A stretch of 64,000 nt of DNA from Planococcus shenhongbingii (lineage in GTDB: Bacteria; Bacillota; Bacilli; Bacillales_A; Planococcaceae): contig NZ_CP129235.1 in the NCBI RefSeq assembly GCF_030413635.1, positions 3,348,001 through 3,412,000 of the forward strand. The letters run 5' to 3'. A model generated the notes under the pieces. The model searched no databases. It was not told the origin of the DNA and saw only the letters and a program-made list of their open reading frames with translations. The number at the start of each line of letters is the position of its first letter. Positions within the stretch are counted from its first letter, which is position 1. The position numbers and the translations under genes were made by a program. This document shows positions 51,557-60,056 of this stretch, piece by piece.

Positions 51557-52732
51557 TTAATAAGATCTTGGCATGCCAAGGACATTTTGTCCCAAGAAAG
51601 CCAAAATCATATTATTGCTGACTGGCGCCACTTGGTACATACGGGTTTCCCTGAACTTTCTCTCCACATCATACTGATCAACAAAACCATAGCCGCCGTG
51701 TGTATCCAGGCAAACATTCGCAGCTTTCCAGCTGGCTTCACTTGCTAAATACTTTGCTAAATTAGCTTGTTCCCCGTATTTTTCACCTTCGTCGTATTTC
51801 CGGGCTGCTTCATAGCGCATCAAATCTGCTGCTTTGATGGCTGCATACGCTTGGGAAATCGGAAATTGAATTCCTTGGTTTGTGCCGATTTTCCGGTCAA
51901 ACACTTCCCGTTCATTGGCGTAATTAACCGCCTTTTCAATGAAAAAGTATCCGTCGCCAATGGCTTCGGCAGCAAGCAAAGTCCGTTCCGCATTCATGCC
52001 ATCGAGCACGTAACGGAATCCTTTTCCTTCTTCCCCAATTAGGCAATCGGAAGGAATTTTCATGTTCTTATAAAAAACCTGGTTGGTGGCGTAATTGAAC
52101 ATTGTGCGGACCGGTTCAACGACGAAAGTTTCCGGCTGGCCTTCCCTTATCTCCCGCAAGTCTACTAGGAACAAGCTGAGCCCTTCGGTTTTTTTTGCGC
52201 CCACTTGGTCAGTAGGAGTAGTTCTCGCAAGTAGCATCAGCAAATCCGACTGCAGCACCCGGCTCGTCCAGTTTTTATGGCCATTGACAATATAACCGCC
52301 ATCCGTTTTTTCTGCAAACGTCTCAATAGCCGTCGTATTAGACCCCGCAGAGTCCTCCGTAACTGAAAAAGCCTGGAAGCGGAGGCTGCCTGTAGCAATT
52401 TCCGGCAAATACTTGCGCTTCTGCTCTTCGCTGCCATGCTTCAACAGAGCACCCATTGTATACATCTGGGCATGGCATCCTGCCGCATGGCCGCCAGATC
52501 GGTTGATTTCTTCCAGAATAATTGTCGCTTCCGTCATGCCATAGCCTTTTCCGCCATATTCCTCCGGGATTAAAGCAGATAAATAGCCGCTTTTCGTTAA
52601 GGCATCTACAAATTCATAAGGATATTCACGCTCTAAATCCAGCTTTCTCCAATACTCGTTTGGATATTGCGAACATAATTGGCGTATTTCTTCTCTTAAT
52701 CGTTCTCTTTCCTGCACATTTAACTTGGCCAC
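51557..52732 (-). CDS. Acyl-CoA dehydrogenase family protein
   Basis: A 391-residue FAD enzyme that introduces an alpha-beta double bond into an acyl-CoA. FAD/substrate motifs are FSVTEDSAGSNTT (123-135) and the arginine-containing DTHGGYGFVDQYDVERKFRETR (343-364). The medium-chain-type catalytic Glu (YEGT) is replaced: residues 366-374 read YQVAPVSNN. A Glu at 249 (MNAERTLL) occupies the place of the base in isovaleryl-type enzymes, so activity is still plausible. It starts with GTG, six bases after GGAG. It follows the CaiB/BaiF gene, and the pair may activate and oxidise one acid. Confidence 0.88.
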   Translation of the reverse strand: MAKLNVQERERLREEIRQLCSQYPNEYWRKLDLEREYPYEFVDALTKSGYLSALIPEEYGGKGYGMTEATIILEEINRSGGHAAGCHAQMYTMGALLKHGSEEQKRKYLPEIATGSLRFQAFSVTEDSAGSNTTAIETFAEKTDGGYIVNGHKNWTSRVLQSDLLMLLARTTPTDQVGAKKTEGLSLFLVDLREIREGQPETFVVEPVRTMFNYATNQVFYKNMKIPSDCLIGEEGKGFRYVLDGMNAERTLLAAEAIGDGYFFIEKAVNYANEREVFDRKIGTNQGIQFPISQAYAAIKAADLMRYEAARKYDEGEKYGEQANLAKYLASEASWKAANVCLDTHGGYGFVDQYDVERKFRETRMYQVAPVSNNMILAFLGQNVLGMPRSY

Positions 52733-52779
52733 TAACTTCTCCGTCCTTTCGAATATGGATCGTCTTTTTTAAATGCTCC

Positions 52780-53970
52780 TCATGTGGTTTTTCCAGCACC
52801 ATCTATTGTTGTAAACTGCTGCATTTTACCCGGATTAAATCCGAACTCTTTCAATATCGCTTCCGTATGTTCCCCGACTTCCGGAATCGGTTTCATAACA
52901 GAATCAAATTCATCAGATGTTACCGGCGGCAGCAAAGCTTTTAAAGGGCCTGCCGGTGAATCCACTTCGCTCCAGCGGTTACGCGCTTTTAATTGAGGAT
53001 GGTCTTCCAATTCCTTCATCGTATTGAGCCGGGCGTTGGCAATTTTCGCTTCTTCCAGCAGCTCAATGATCTGATTCGCCTCCTGCTGCTGGAAAACGTC
53101 TTCAATGATGCTTTTCAATGCCTCTTTATTGGCGACACGGTTGGAATTGTTATTGAACCGGCCATCGGTCGCAATATCCGTGTTCTTCAGAACTTCCTCG
53201 CAGAAACGCACCCACTCGCGTTCGTTCTGGATTCCCATGAAAACAAATTTTTGGTCTCCTGCCATGAACGGTCCATACGGATAAATGGTGGCATGGCTGG
53301 CACCAGTCCGTTTCGGTTCTTCTTCTCCGTAAGCGGAATAATACAACGGATAACCCATCCATTCTGCTAACGCTTCAAGCATTGACACTTCTATGACGGC
53401 GCCTTTGCCTGTTTTAGACCGAGCGATTAATGCGGTCAACACACCTGTGTAGGTATACATCCCTGCTGCAATATCTGCGATAGAAATTCCCGCTTTAGAC
53501 GGTGTCTCTTCTGTTCCAGTTACCGAAACAAGGCCAGCTTCACATTGAATCAAGAGATCGTAAGCTTTTTTATTCGTATAAGGACCGAAAGTGCCATAAC
53601 CGGAGATAGAGCAAATAATCAACTGCGGATATTTTTCTTTCAGTTCCGCTGCACTAAATCCGAGCCGGTCAACAGCTCCTGGCGCCAAATTATGGATAAA
53701 CACATCTGCTTTGCCCAACAGTTCTTCCAAAACTTTTTTTGCCTCTTCCTGCTTGAGATCAAGTGCAAGCGATTCCTTTGAACGGTTTATCCAGACAAAA
53801 TGGCTGGACATCCCTTTAACGGTTTTATCATAGCCGCGCGCGAAATCTCCCGGACCCGGCCGCTCCACTTTGATGACCCTGGCGCCTAAATCCGCAAGCT
53901 GTCTGGTAGCAAAAGGAGCTGCAACGGCTTGTTCCAACGAGACAACGGTTATTCCTTCCAATGGCAACAT
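52780..53970 (-). CDS. CaiB/BaiF-family CoA-transferase (class III)
   Basis: A 396-residue CoA-transferase. LEGITVVSLEQAVAAPFATRQLADLGARVIKVERPGPGDFAR is the family start, and the catalytic Asp lies in NKKAYDLLIQCEAGLVSVTG. Class III enzymes exchange CoA between acids; dicarboxylate members use succinyl-CoA with citramalate, itaconate, hydroxymethylglutarate or glutarate. Start 53970 has AAAGGAGGG eight bases upstream. It lies between the DASS transporter gene and the acyl-CoA dehydrogenase gene, which suggests that it activates the imported acid. Confidence 0.9.
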   Translation of the reverse strand: MLPLEGITVVSLEQAVAAPFATRQLADLGARVIKVERPGPGDFARGYDKTVKGMSSHFVWINRSKESLALDLKQEEAKKVLEELLGKADVFIHNLAPGAVDRLGFSAAELKEKYPQLIICSISGYGTFGPYTNKKAYDLLIQCEAGLVSVTGTEETPSKAGISIADIAAGMYTYTGVLTALIARSKTGKGAVIEVSMLEALAEWMGYPLYYSAYGEEEPKRTGASHATIYPYGPFMAGDQKFVFMGIQNEREWVRFCEEVLKNTDIATDGRFNNNSNRVANKEALKSIIEDVFQQQEANQIIELLEEAKIANARLNTMKELEDHPQLKARNRWSEVDSPAGPLKALLPPVTSDEFDSVMKPIPEVGEHTEAILKEFGFNPGKMQQFTTIDGAGKTT

Positions 53971-54012
53971 AAAATTCCCTCCTTTTAGAAAGTGATAGAT
54001 AATCATTTACTG

Positions 54013-55434
54013 TTAAACCAAACCGATCCAGCTCCACCAAGTAGAAGCAACCAGGATTGTAGCGGCAATTGAAATAGCCGTGGCATACAAACCCGGTTTC
54101 AAAAAGTCTTTTTGGGCAATCATTCCCGTGCTGTGAGCCAATAGATTTGGCATCGACTCCACAATCAGCACAAATCCGAACAAGCAGCTCAACCCGGTTG
54201 CAAAACCGGTGACCAAGGGATCAATTCCGGCATTCTGGGCAACACTTATAATAATGGGAACGAGAACGACTACTGCAGTTGCGACATTCGAAATCAATTT
54301 ATGGAATACTTGAGCCAGGAAAGTGACAATAATGACGGCTAATAATGGATTTTGGATCAAAGACATAAACCAGCTTACACTCAAATATTGGCTGATGGTG
54401 TCTGCAGCACCAGAATCGACGAACGAATAGCCCATCGACAGCGTGACGCTGATCAGCAAAATTGTATTATAGTTGATCTTTACAACCGGCTCCCAATCGG
54501 CCACTCCGATTTTTGGCAAGGTCATCAGTACTACACCGATTAAAGCGGGAATACTCGGATGCATTCCGTGGAGCGGTTCAGCCAGCCATAAGCCGACTAT
54601 AAACAGCAAGATAACGAAACAGCGGACTTCCCGTTGATTGACGGGGCCAAGCTCCGCCAGCTTACCTTCCATCTCTTCTTCAATCTTTGGAAAATACTGC
54701 TGATCTTTTGGTAAAGGAAATACTTTTATTAACATGATCCAGATGGCTGGAATAAGAATAGCCCATAAAGGAAAGGTATAGAAAAACCACTGGAAATACG
54801 TGATTTTTATCCCGGCAAACCGATTGAGCAGTTCAACCGTCAAGATATTGCCGATTGCTGCTGTCATGACCGACGTGCCGCTGATGATGCCGCCGAAAGC
54901 TACACCGAGCATGATCATTTTCCTGAGATTGCTGCCAGCTTTGGCCCCTGTCGTTTCAATAATCATAGAAGAGACCGGTAAAATAAGCGCTGAACGGACA
55001 GCAGTAGAAGGGATAAAGAAAGCCTGCAGCTGCTGAATGATAATTATGCTGCCAAGAAGCCCGTTAGAATGGCTTCCCCAGCGCTTTAGGATTTTATAGG
55101 TCATCCTTTTAATAAGCGCTGTTTCATTTACAGCGGTTGCCAGCATCATGCCGGCAACAATAAGGTAAGTAGCCGGAGAAGCAAAACCGCTGAAAATGAC
55201 AGCAGCATCCGCTACATTAAACAGCAGCATTGCCAGTAAAATCATCAATGCCGTCAATCCTAATGAAACCGGCTCTAAAGCCCACAAAATAACCCCGGCA
55301 ACAATAATGCCTGTCATGATTTTCCCCGAATAGGAGAAGGCATCCGGCAAACCGTAATAAACAACAGCAAAGGCAAGAAGAGCGAATGCAAAAGACGCAT
55401 AAATTTTAAAATCTTCGTTTTCAAATATTTTCAT
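54013..55434 (-). CDS. DASS/SLC13-family carboxylate transporter
   Basis: A 473-residue membrane protein with eleven to twelve helices and the paired re-entrant signatures of divalent anion:Na+ symporters (FFIPSTAVRSALILPVSSMIIETTG and FHKLISNVATAVVVLVPIIISVA). The family includes citrate and succinate carriers and the E. coli tartrate/succinate antiporter TtdT. In this cluster it most likely imports the dicarboxylate substrate. GGAAAGGCTGGAAG precedes the ATG. It lies 43 bases upstream of the CaiB/BaiF gene on the same strand. Confidence 0.9.
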   Translation of the reverse strand: MKIFENEDFKIYASFAFALLAFAVVYYGLPDAFSYSGKIMTGIIVAGVILWALEPVSLGLTALMILLAMLLFNVADAAVIFSGFASPATYLIVAGMMLATAVNETALIKRMTYKILKRWGSHSNGLLGSIIIIQQLQAFFIPSTAVRSALILPVSSMIIETTGAKAGSNLRKMIMLGVAFGGIISGTSVMTAAIGNILTVELLNRFAGIKITYFQWFFYTFPLWAILIPAIWIMLIKVFPLPKDQQYFPKIEEEMEGKLAELGPVNQREVRCFVILLFIVGLWLAEPLHGMHPSIPALIGVVLMTLPKIGVADWEPVVKINYNTILLISVTLSMGYSFVDSGAADTISQYLSVSWFMSLIQNPLLAVIIVTFLAQVFHKLISNVATAVVVLVPIIISVAQNAGIDPLVTGFATGLSCLFGFVLIVESMPNLLAHSTGMIAQKDFLKPGLYATAISIAATILVASTWWSWIGLV

Positions 55435-55544
55435 GGCTTCCAGCCTTTCCGGTTCTACGACTTTTTTGCCGTGAAAACAGAGAAGAATTTAACCTGTTTC
55501 ACATCCACTTTTCTGCTTTAAAATTCTTATATTAAATTTCTTTT

Positions 55545-56237
55545 TTACTTGGCGTAGCATATCCAGCCGCCAAAATGATTGGTTTTGAAAAAGTTTGCAA
55601 TCCGGTGGAACCCGGCTTCTATCAGCACTTCCCTCAGCTTTTCTTCGGGAATAACCGATTCCGTCAGTGTTCCTTTCATCAAAGCCTCCACTTGTTCTTC
55701 CGTCATACGGGTCGTATCGAGCCAGTAATTTTTCCATAACGAAACTAGCTCCTTGAACTCGGGGTCTTCTGCATCTCCGACCTTTGAGACCAGCACAAAA
55801 GGGGAATCCGGCTTTAAATGTGATCTTAATTTCTTAAGAAGTGCAAGCTTGTCCTCGACTTTGGCTATAAAGTGGAGAACAAGGATGCAAGTTGCACCGT
55901 CAAAGGCTGCTTCATCAGGCACATCGGCTATAGTCCCATGGATGAATTCCACCCGCTTTTCCATATCCAGCTCCTGTGTTTTCATCTTTGCCACTTCAAG
56001 CATCGCTTTTGCCGGATCCACCGCGGTGAAAGTCCAGCCTGGATTTAGCGGACCGAACGCTTTCAGTTCATTTCCGCCGCCTCCTCCGATAATCAGAAGA
56101 GAAGCGTCTTTAGCCAGATTGGCACGCAGGAACGTCTGCGAAAGCCGGAGCATCGGATCGTATGTTGGAAGTGTCCGCCGAACGCCTTTGTCGTATTCTT
56201 GAGCAATTCCAGAATCAAACTCCATCTTTTCAGCCAT
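55545..56237 (-). CDS. Class I SAM-dependent methyltransferase
   Basis: A 230-residue methyltransferase. SAM motif I is LLIIGGGGGNELKAFGPL (about 48-65), with FTAVDPAKAMLEVAK as the acidic loop and ATCILVLHFIAKVEDKLALLKKLRSHLKPDSPFVLVSKV after it. The acceptor is unknown and no link to carboxylate breakdown is apparent. The start at 56237 (MAEKMEFDSG) has CTGGAG eight bases upstream. Its ribosome site abuts the broken enolase-superfamily remnant, so it was perhaps brought there by the same deletion. Confidence 0.82.
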   Translation of the reverse strand: MAEKMEFDSGIAQEYDKGVRRTLPTYDPMLRLSQTFLRANLAKDASLLIIGGGGGNELKAFGPLNPGWTFTAVDPAKAMLEVAKMKTQELDMEKRVEFIHGTIADVPDEAAFDGATCILVLHFIAKVEDKLALLKKLRSHLKPDSPFVLVSKVGDAEDPEFKELVSLWKNYWLDTTRMTEEQVEALMKGTLTESVIPEEKLREVLIEAGFHRIANFFKTNHFGGWICYAK

Positions 56238-56275
56238 CTCATCAACTCCAGGCATTTATAATATAGAATACTTGA

Positions 56276-56455
56276 TCGAAGCAGGTTCGCAGCATCCTGC
56301 AAAGAGAACAGGTTCTCTCCTGTCGCGATGGCATGCGGATAATGCTTGGATAGTTCCGCCTGCAGATGATAGTCCAGTGGATTCCCTGCCTCTTCGTACC
56401 AGATTAGTTCAGAGTCTTTGATCTTATCATTGAAACCGCTTTCCTCTTTCTGCAC
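56276..56455 (-). pseudogene. Remnant of an enolase-superfamily dehydratase (D-tartrate dehydratase-like)
   Basis: About 50 codons read KDSELIWYEEAGNPLDYHL, then QAELSKHYPHAIATGENLF and SLQDAANLLR. This matches the WYEE(P/A)GDPLDY...MATGENLFS.QD..NL.R block of mandelate-racemase-type enzymes, especially D(-)-tartrate dehydratase, including active-site acidic residues. Intact members are near 390 residues; here everything before and after is missing and the frame then reads unrelated sequence into the methyltransferase start. It is therefore a deleted gene fragment. The family call is from recalled sequence. Confidence 0.6.
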
Positions 56456-56698
56456 ATCTATAAAACGGAAAACTCTAAATCAATAACAATAATTTTCCAG
56501 CTACTTTCAGATAGGATATTGGATACAATTTATTATTAATTCCAATACTACTAAAAATTCCGACAATTGTAAATATGAGAAAGGGAATAGGGAATGAAAT
56601 CAATCATGCATCGCTGATAAATTTCTAATCCGATTCCCCGCTTTTTATCCCGCCTTTACGGCTAGCGGAAGGTGCCCTCTACTGAATGAAATTACGCA

Positions 56699-57766
56699 TT
56701 ATTTTCCTGCTTGTTTTTTCATAGCAGCAATAATTGCATCCGTTACTTCAACCGTATTGGATTTGCCGCCGATGTCTCCAGTTTTGATGCCTGCTTCTAA
56801 TGTGGTTTCAATCGCATTCAGGATGATTTCTCCCAATTCCGGTTCTCCTAAATGGTCGAGCATCATTTTCGCTGTCCAGATTTGGCCGATAGGATTGGCA
56901 ATGCCGCGCCCGTAAATATCCGGTGCCGAACCATGGACCGGTTCAAACATTGATGGGAACTTTCCATTCAAATTGATGTTCCCGGCTGGAGCGATTCCAA
57001 TGCTGCCCATAATAGCGGCTCCGAGATCGCTGAGAATATCACCGAACAGGTTGCTGGCGACGACTACGTCAAGCGTTTCCGGACGGGTCACAAAAAATGC
57101 GGACAGCGCGTCAATGTGTTCGCTGTTCGTTTTGACATCCGGATAGCCAGCAGCCATTTCTTGGAATACTTCATCCCAGAATGGCATCGAATGAGCAATC
57201 CCATTTGATTTTGTGGCACTAGTCAGATGGCCGCCTCTTTTACGGGCAATTTCAAAGCCGTACTCCATTACACGGGAAACACCCCTTTTGGTAAATACCG
57301 CATTCTGAACCACTACTTCATCCATCCCGCTATGGACCCTGCCGCCGATGCTGCTGTATTCGCCTTCACTGTTTTCTCGAATAATCAGGATATCGAAGTT
57401 TTTCGGATTTGATAATGGCGAGACCATTCCTCTAAGTTGTTTAGCAGGCCGCACATTGATGACTTGTTCGAATTCACGGCGGATTTTTAATAATAAGCCC
57501 GCCAACGAAATATGATCCGGCACTAAAGAAGGATCTCCTACAGCTCCCAGGAAAATGGCATCGCTTTCTTTTATCAGCTCTAATCCGTTTTCGGGCATCA
57601 TTCTTCCATGTTCAATGTAATATTCTGAACTCCATGGATAATGTGTGTAATTAAATGCCAGCCCTCCATGAATTTCTGCTATAGCATCCAGTACACGAAG
57701 TGCTTCCGGCACTACTTCTTTTCCAATTCCGTCTCCCGGAATGACGGCTAAATCCAATGTCTTCAT
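56699..57766 (-). CDS. Tartrate dehydrogenase / D-malate dehydrogenase (TtuC/DmlA/YcsA-like)
   Basis: A 355-residue NAD-dependent beta-decarboxylating dehydrogenase. AVIPGDGIGKEVVPEALRVL, WSSEYYIEHGRMMPENGLELI, LGAVGDPSLVPDHISLAGLLLKIRREFEQVINVRPAK, IRENSEGEYSSIGGR and TSATKSNGIAHSMPFWDEVF are the signature of the tartrate/D-malate branch rather than LeuB. It oxidises tartrate, meso-tartrate or D-malate. The start at 57766 has GGGGAG eleven bases upstream. It directly follows the GntR regulator gene (44 bases). No leuA/leuC/leuD is present, which argues against leucine synthesis. The 240-base gap below it (56456-56698) holds no gene. Confidence 0.88.
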   Translation of the reverse strand: MKTLDLAVIPGDGIGKEVVPEALRVLDAIAEIHGGLAFNYTHYPWSSEYYIEHGRMMPENGLELIKESDAIFLGAVGDPSLVPDHISLAGLLLKIRREFEQVINVRPAKQLRGMVSPLSNPKNFDILIIRENSEGEYSSIGGRVHSGMDEVVVQNAVFTKRGVSRVMEYGFEIARKRGGHLTSATKSNGIAHSMPFWDEVFQEMAAGYPDVKTNSEHIDALSAFFVTRPETLDVVVASNLFGDILSDLGAAIMGSIGIAPAGNINLNGKFPSMFEPVHGSAPDIYGRGIANPIGQIWTAKMMLDHLGEPELGEIILNAIETTLEAGIKTGDIGGKSNTVEVTDAIIAAMKKQAGK

Positions 57767-57810
57767 CAACAGATCTCCCCTCTGCCTGTCTACTGCCAAT
57801 TGGTTAATGC

Positions 57811-58476
57811 TTACTTATCGCCAATCATTTTAATCAAATTTTCTTTTGTGCGGATAATATGTTTCATCGTCACTTCTCTGAGTTTTTCCGCATCTTTTTC
57901 TTTAATATATTGCAGCATCAAGCCATGCTCTTTATGAGATTCCGGCAGATGATTAGCAAGCAGGCTTGGGGTATATGGAGGAATCCCTTTCCATAAGGTT
58001 TCAATAAACCCTTGAATTCTTCTCCACGGACAGCCTTCCCGTATAATGCGGTGAAATTCTGCATTCAATTTCATGTAAGCTTCCATATCGGTTTCATCCG
58101 CTTTGAGCTCAAGCATTTTTTTATAGATGGTTTCCAGCTCTTCAATAACTTCCGTGTCTAAAAACGGAAGGGACTTTACAACAGCTTCACCTTCTAAGAG
58201 AGCACGCAACTGGTAAATCTCTTCAATGTCATCAACAGAGACCGGAGTCACCACTGCTCCTCTTCTTGGCTCAATGCGCACTAAACCTTCCACTTCAAGC
58301 TGGCGCAAGGCTTCCCGCAAAGGCATGCGGCTTACGCCTAATTTATGTGCCCATTCTTCTTGCATAAGGCGCTCACCCATTTTGAATTCGCCTTTTAAGA
58401 TCAGTTCCCTTAATTTTGTTGTTACTTTAAACTGTAACGTCGCTCTGTCCTGTTCGGTTAATCTGAACTTCTCCAT
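57811..58476 (-). CDS. GntR-family regulator, FCD subfamily
   Basis: A 221-residue regulator: N-terminal winged helix (LRELILKGEFKMGERLMQEEWAHKLGVSRMPLREALRQLEVEGLVRIEPRRGAVVT, about 20-76) and a C-terminal FCD ligand domain with metal-site residues (NAEFHRIIREG; ANHLPESHKEHGLML). FCD regulators typically sense the carboxylic acid degraded by their neighbours. It lies in the middle of the cluster, between the beta-hydroxyacid dehydrogenase and the tartrate dehydrogenase genes. A 17-bp palindrome lies about 80 bases upstream. Confidence 0.9.
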   Translation of the reverse strand: MEKFRLTEQDRATLQFKVTTKLRELILKGEFKMGERLMQEEWAHKLGVSRMPLREALRQLEVEGLVRIEPRRGAVVTPVSVDDIEEIYQLRALLEGEAVVKSLPFLDTEVIEELETIYKKMLELKADETDMEAYMKLNAEFHRIIREGCPWRRIQGFIETLWKGIPPYTPSLLANHLPESHKEHGLMLQYIKEKDAEKLREVTMKHIIRTKENLIKMIGDK

Positions 58477-58554
58477 GATGCACCCCTTAATTACTTTTCT
58501 GCCATGAAAAGAAAGAATGAAGTCATTTTATCATTATTTCTAAGCATAGAGCAC

Positions 58555-58571
58555 GGATGAACTGTTCATCC
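58555..58571. promoter_or_regulatory. Palindrome upstream of gntR, candidate operator
   Basis: GGATGAAC-T-GTTCATCC, a perfect 8-bp inverted repeat that overlaps the stop codon of the dehydrogenase gene. It could be the GntR operator; without a U run it is a poor terminator. Confidence 0.4.
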
Positions 58572-59453
58572 TTTTATTTCGACACCAAACATCTCCTCAA
58601 TGTATTTTATGATGGCTGTGTGGTCTTGGTTTCCTCCGCCTTGGGACCAAGCATGTTTCCATAATTGAAAGGATGCGCTGGAGATAAACATCGGAACTTT
58701 CTCTTCTTCCGCCATGCTCATCGCAATTTTCAAATCTTTGACCATCAAATCAAGCGTGAATCCGACTTCGAAATTTCTTGTCAGCACTTGGTTCGGAAAT
58801 TTAAAATCACTTGAGAAGCTTCTGCCGGTGCTGGAGTTGATGACGTCCAGCATTTTATTCGGATCCAATCCGAGTTTTACTCCAAGTGCCATCGCCTCGC
58901 CTGTCGCAGCTAAAGTGGTAGCAGAAATCATATTGTTCAAGGCCTTAATAGTATGGCCCGCTCCTGATTCTCCGACATGAAAAATATTCTGTCCAATTAA
59001 TGAGAGAAGCGGCTTCGCTTCATCGAAATCACGCTCTTCTCCTCCAACCATGATGGACAAAGTACCATCTTCAGCTTTTTTCACTCCGCCGCTTACCGGC
59101 GCATCAATCATACGGAAGCCTTCGGTTCTCAACATACCGCTTAATTCCTTAGTGACAGAAGGGATGGAAGTCGTCATTTCGATTAACAGGCTTTCCGGTT
59201 TCAGGCCTTTCATCAATCCTTCAGACCCTGTCAGCGTCTCTTTGACAATAAAGACGTTCGGCAAAACGGTGATGATGTACTGGAATTTCGAAGCCAGATC
59301 AGCCGGGCTTTCCGCTTCTTCCGCTCCTAATTCCACGAAAGACCGCACAAAATCTTTATTTAAATCGAAAATGCCGACTTCCACCCCTTGTTCCAGCAAC
59401 CTTTTAGCCATCCTGCCTCCCATATTGCCCAGCCCAATAATTCCTGCTCTCAT
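58566..59453 (-). CDS. NAD(P)-dependent beta-hydroxyacid dehydrogenase (3-hydroxyisobutyrate/tartronate-semialdehyde type)
   Basis: A 295-residue enzyme. The Rossmann start is GIIGLGNMGGRMAKRLLEQG (4-23), the substrate loop DAPVSGGVKKAEDGTLSIMVGG, and the catalytic Lys lies in GAGHTIKALNNM (about 175). The family includes 3-hydroxyisobutyrate dehydrogenase and tartronate semialdehyde reductase (GarR); the latter fits a tartrate or glyoxylate context. GGGGG lies about twelve bases before the ATG. It lies 36 bases after the dehydratase beta gene. Confidence 0.87.
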   Translation of the reverse strand: MRAGIIGLGNMGGRMAKRLLEQGVEVGIFDLNKDFVRSFVELGAEEAESPADLASKFQYIITVLPNVFIVKETLTGSEGLMKGLKPESLLIEMTTSIPSVTKELSGMLRTEGFRMIDAPVSGGVKKAEDGTLSIMVGGEERDFDEAKPLLSLIGQNIFHVGESGAGHTIKALNNMISATTLAATGEAMALGVKLGLDPNKMLDVINSSTGRSFSSDFKFPNQVLTRNFEVGFTLDLMVKDLKIAMSMAEEEKVPMFISSASFQLWKHAWSQGGGNQDHTAIIKYIEEMFGVEIKG

Positions 59454-59489
59454 TGATGATCTGCCCCCTTTTGCAATAATTTCCTAGCG

Positions 59490-60044
59490 CTACTGCTCTT
59501 GTCTGAACTGGGCAACCCCTTCCTGGTAAATATCACCGCCATGCGCATCATTGACGACAAACACCGGAAAGTTCTCAATCGTCAATTTGCGGATCGCTTC
59601 TGTCCCCAAATCCTCATATGCAATCACTTCAACTGATTTTATCGAACGTGCAATCAAAGCCGCCGCGCCTCCCACAGCTCCGAAGTAAACCGCCCGGTGC
59701 TGCTTTATGGCAGCTTTCACTTCTTCATTCCGATAGCCTTTCCCAATCATACCCTTTAATCCTTTTTCCAAAAGCCTCGGCGTGTATAAATCCATTCTTC
59801 CGCTTGTAGTGGGGCCCGCCGAGCCGATCACTTCTCCCGGCTTAGCGGGCGTCGGCCCCGTATAGTAAATGACTTGGCCTTCTACATCAATCGGAAATGG
59901 AATGCCTTCTTTTTCTTGTTCAATCATCCGTTTATGTGCCGCGTCTCTCGCTGTGAAAACAGTACCGGACAATAACACGCGGTCTCCTGCTTTCAGCGAA
60001 TCAATGTCAGCGTCCGTCAATGGAAGTGTTATTTTCTTTTGCAA
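59490..60044 (-). CDS. Class I fumarase / L-tartrate dehydratase, beta subunit
   Basis: A 184-residue swivelling-domain subunit (FumA C-terminal/TtdB type): LPLTDADIDSLKAGDRVLLSGTVFTARDAAHKRM, YTGPTPAKPGEVIGSAGPTTSGRMD and KAAIKQHRAVYFGAVGGAAALIARSIK are typical. It works with the alpha subunit. It starts with TTG at 60044, eight bases after GAGGAG, 12 bases past the alpha stop. The substrate may be fumarate, L-tartrate or mesaconate. Confidence 0.92.
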   Translation of the reverse strand: MQKKITLPLTDADIDSLKAGDRVLLSGTVFTARDAAHKRMIEQEKEGIPFPIDVEGQVIYYTGPTPAKPGEVIGSAGPTTSGRMDLYTPRLLEKGLKGMIGKGYRNEEVKAAIKQHRAVYFGAVGGAAALIARSIKSVEVIAYEDLGTEAIRKLTIENFPVFVVNDAHGGDIYQEGVAQFRQEQ

Positions 60045-60056
60045 AATACACTCTCC

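Noticed and set aside
56640..56695. Possible fragment of the dispersed repeat before the tartrate-dehydrogenase gene end
   Set aside because: Only about 25 bases (CTCTACTGAATGAAA...CATTATT) resemble the repeat end.
56699..57766. 3-isopropylmalate dehydrogenase (LeuB) as the identity of this gene
   Set aside because: The WSSEYYIEHGRMMP, DHISL and ENSEGEYS motifs belong to the tartrate/D-malate branch, and no other leucine-synthesis gene is nearby.
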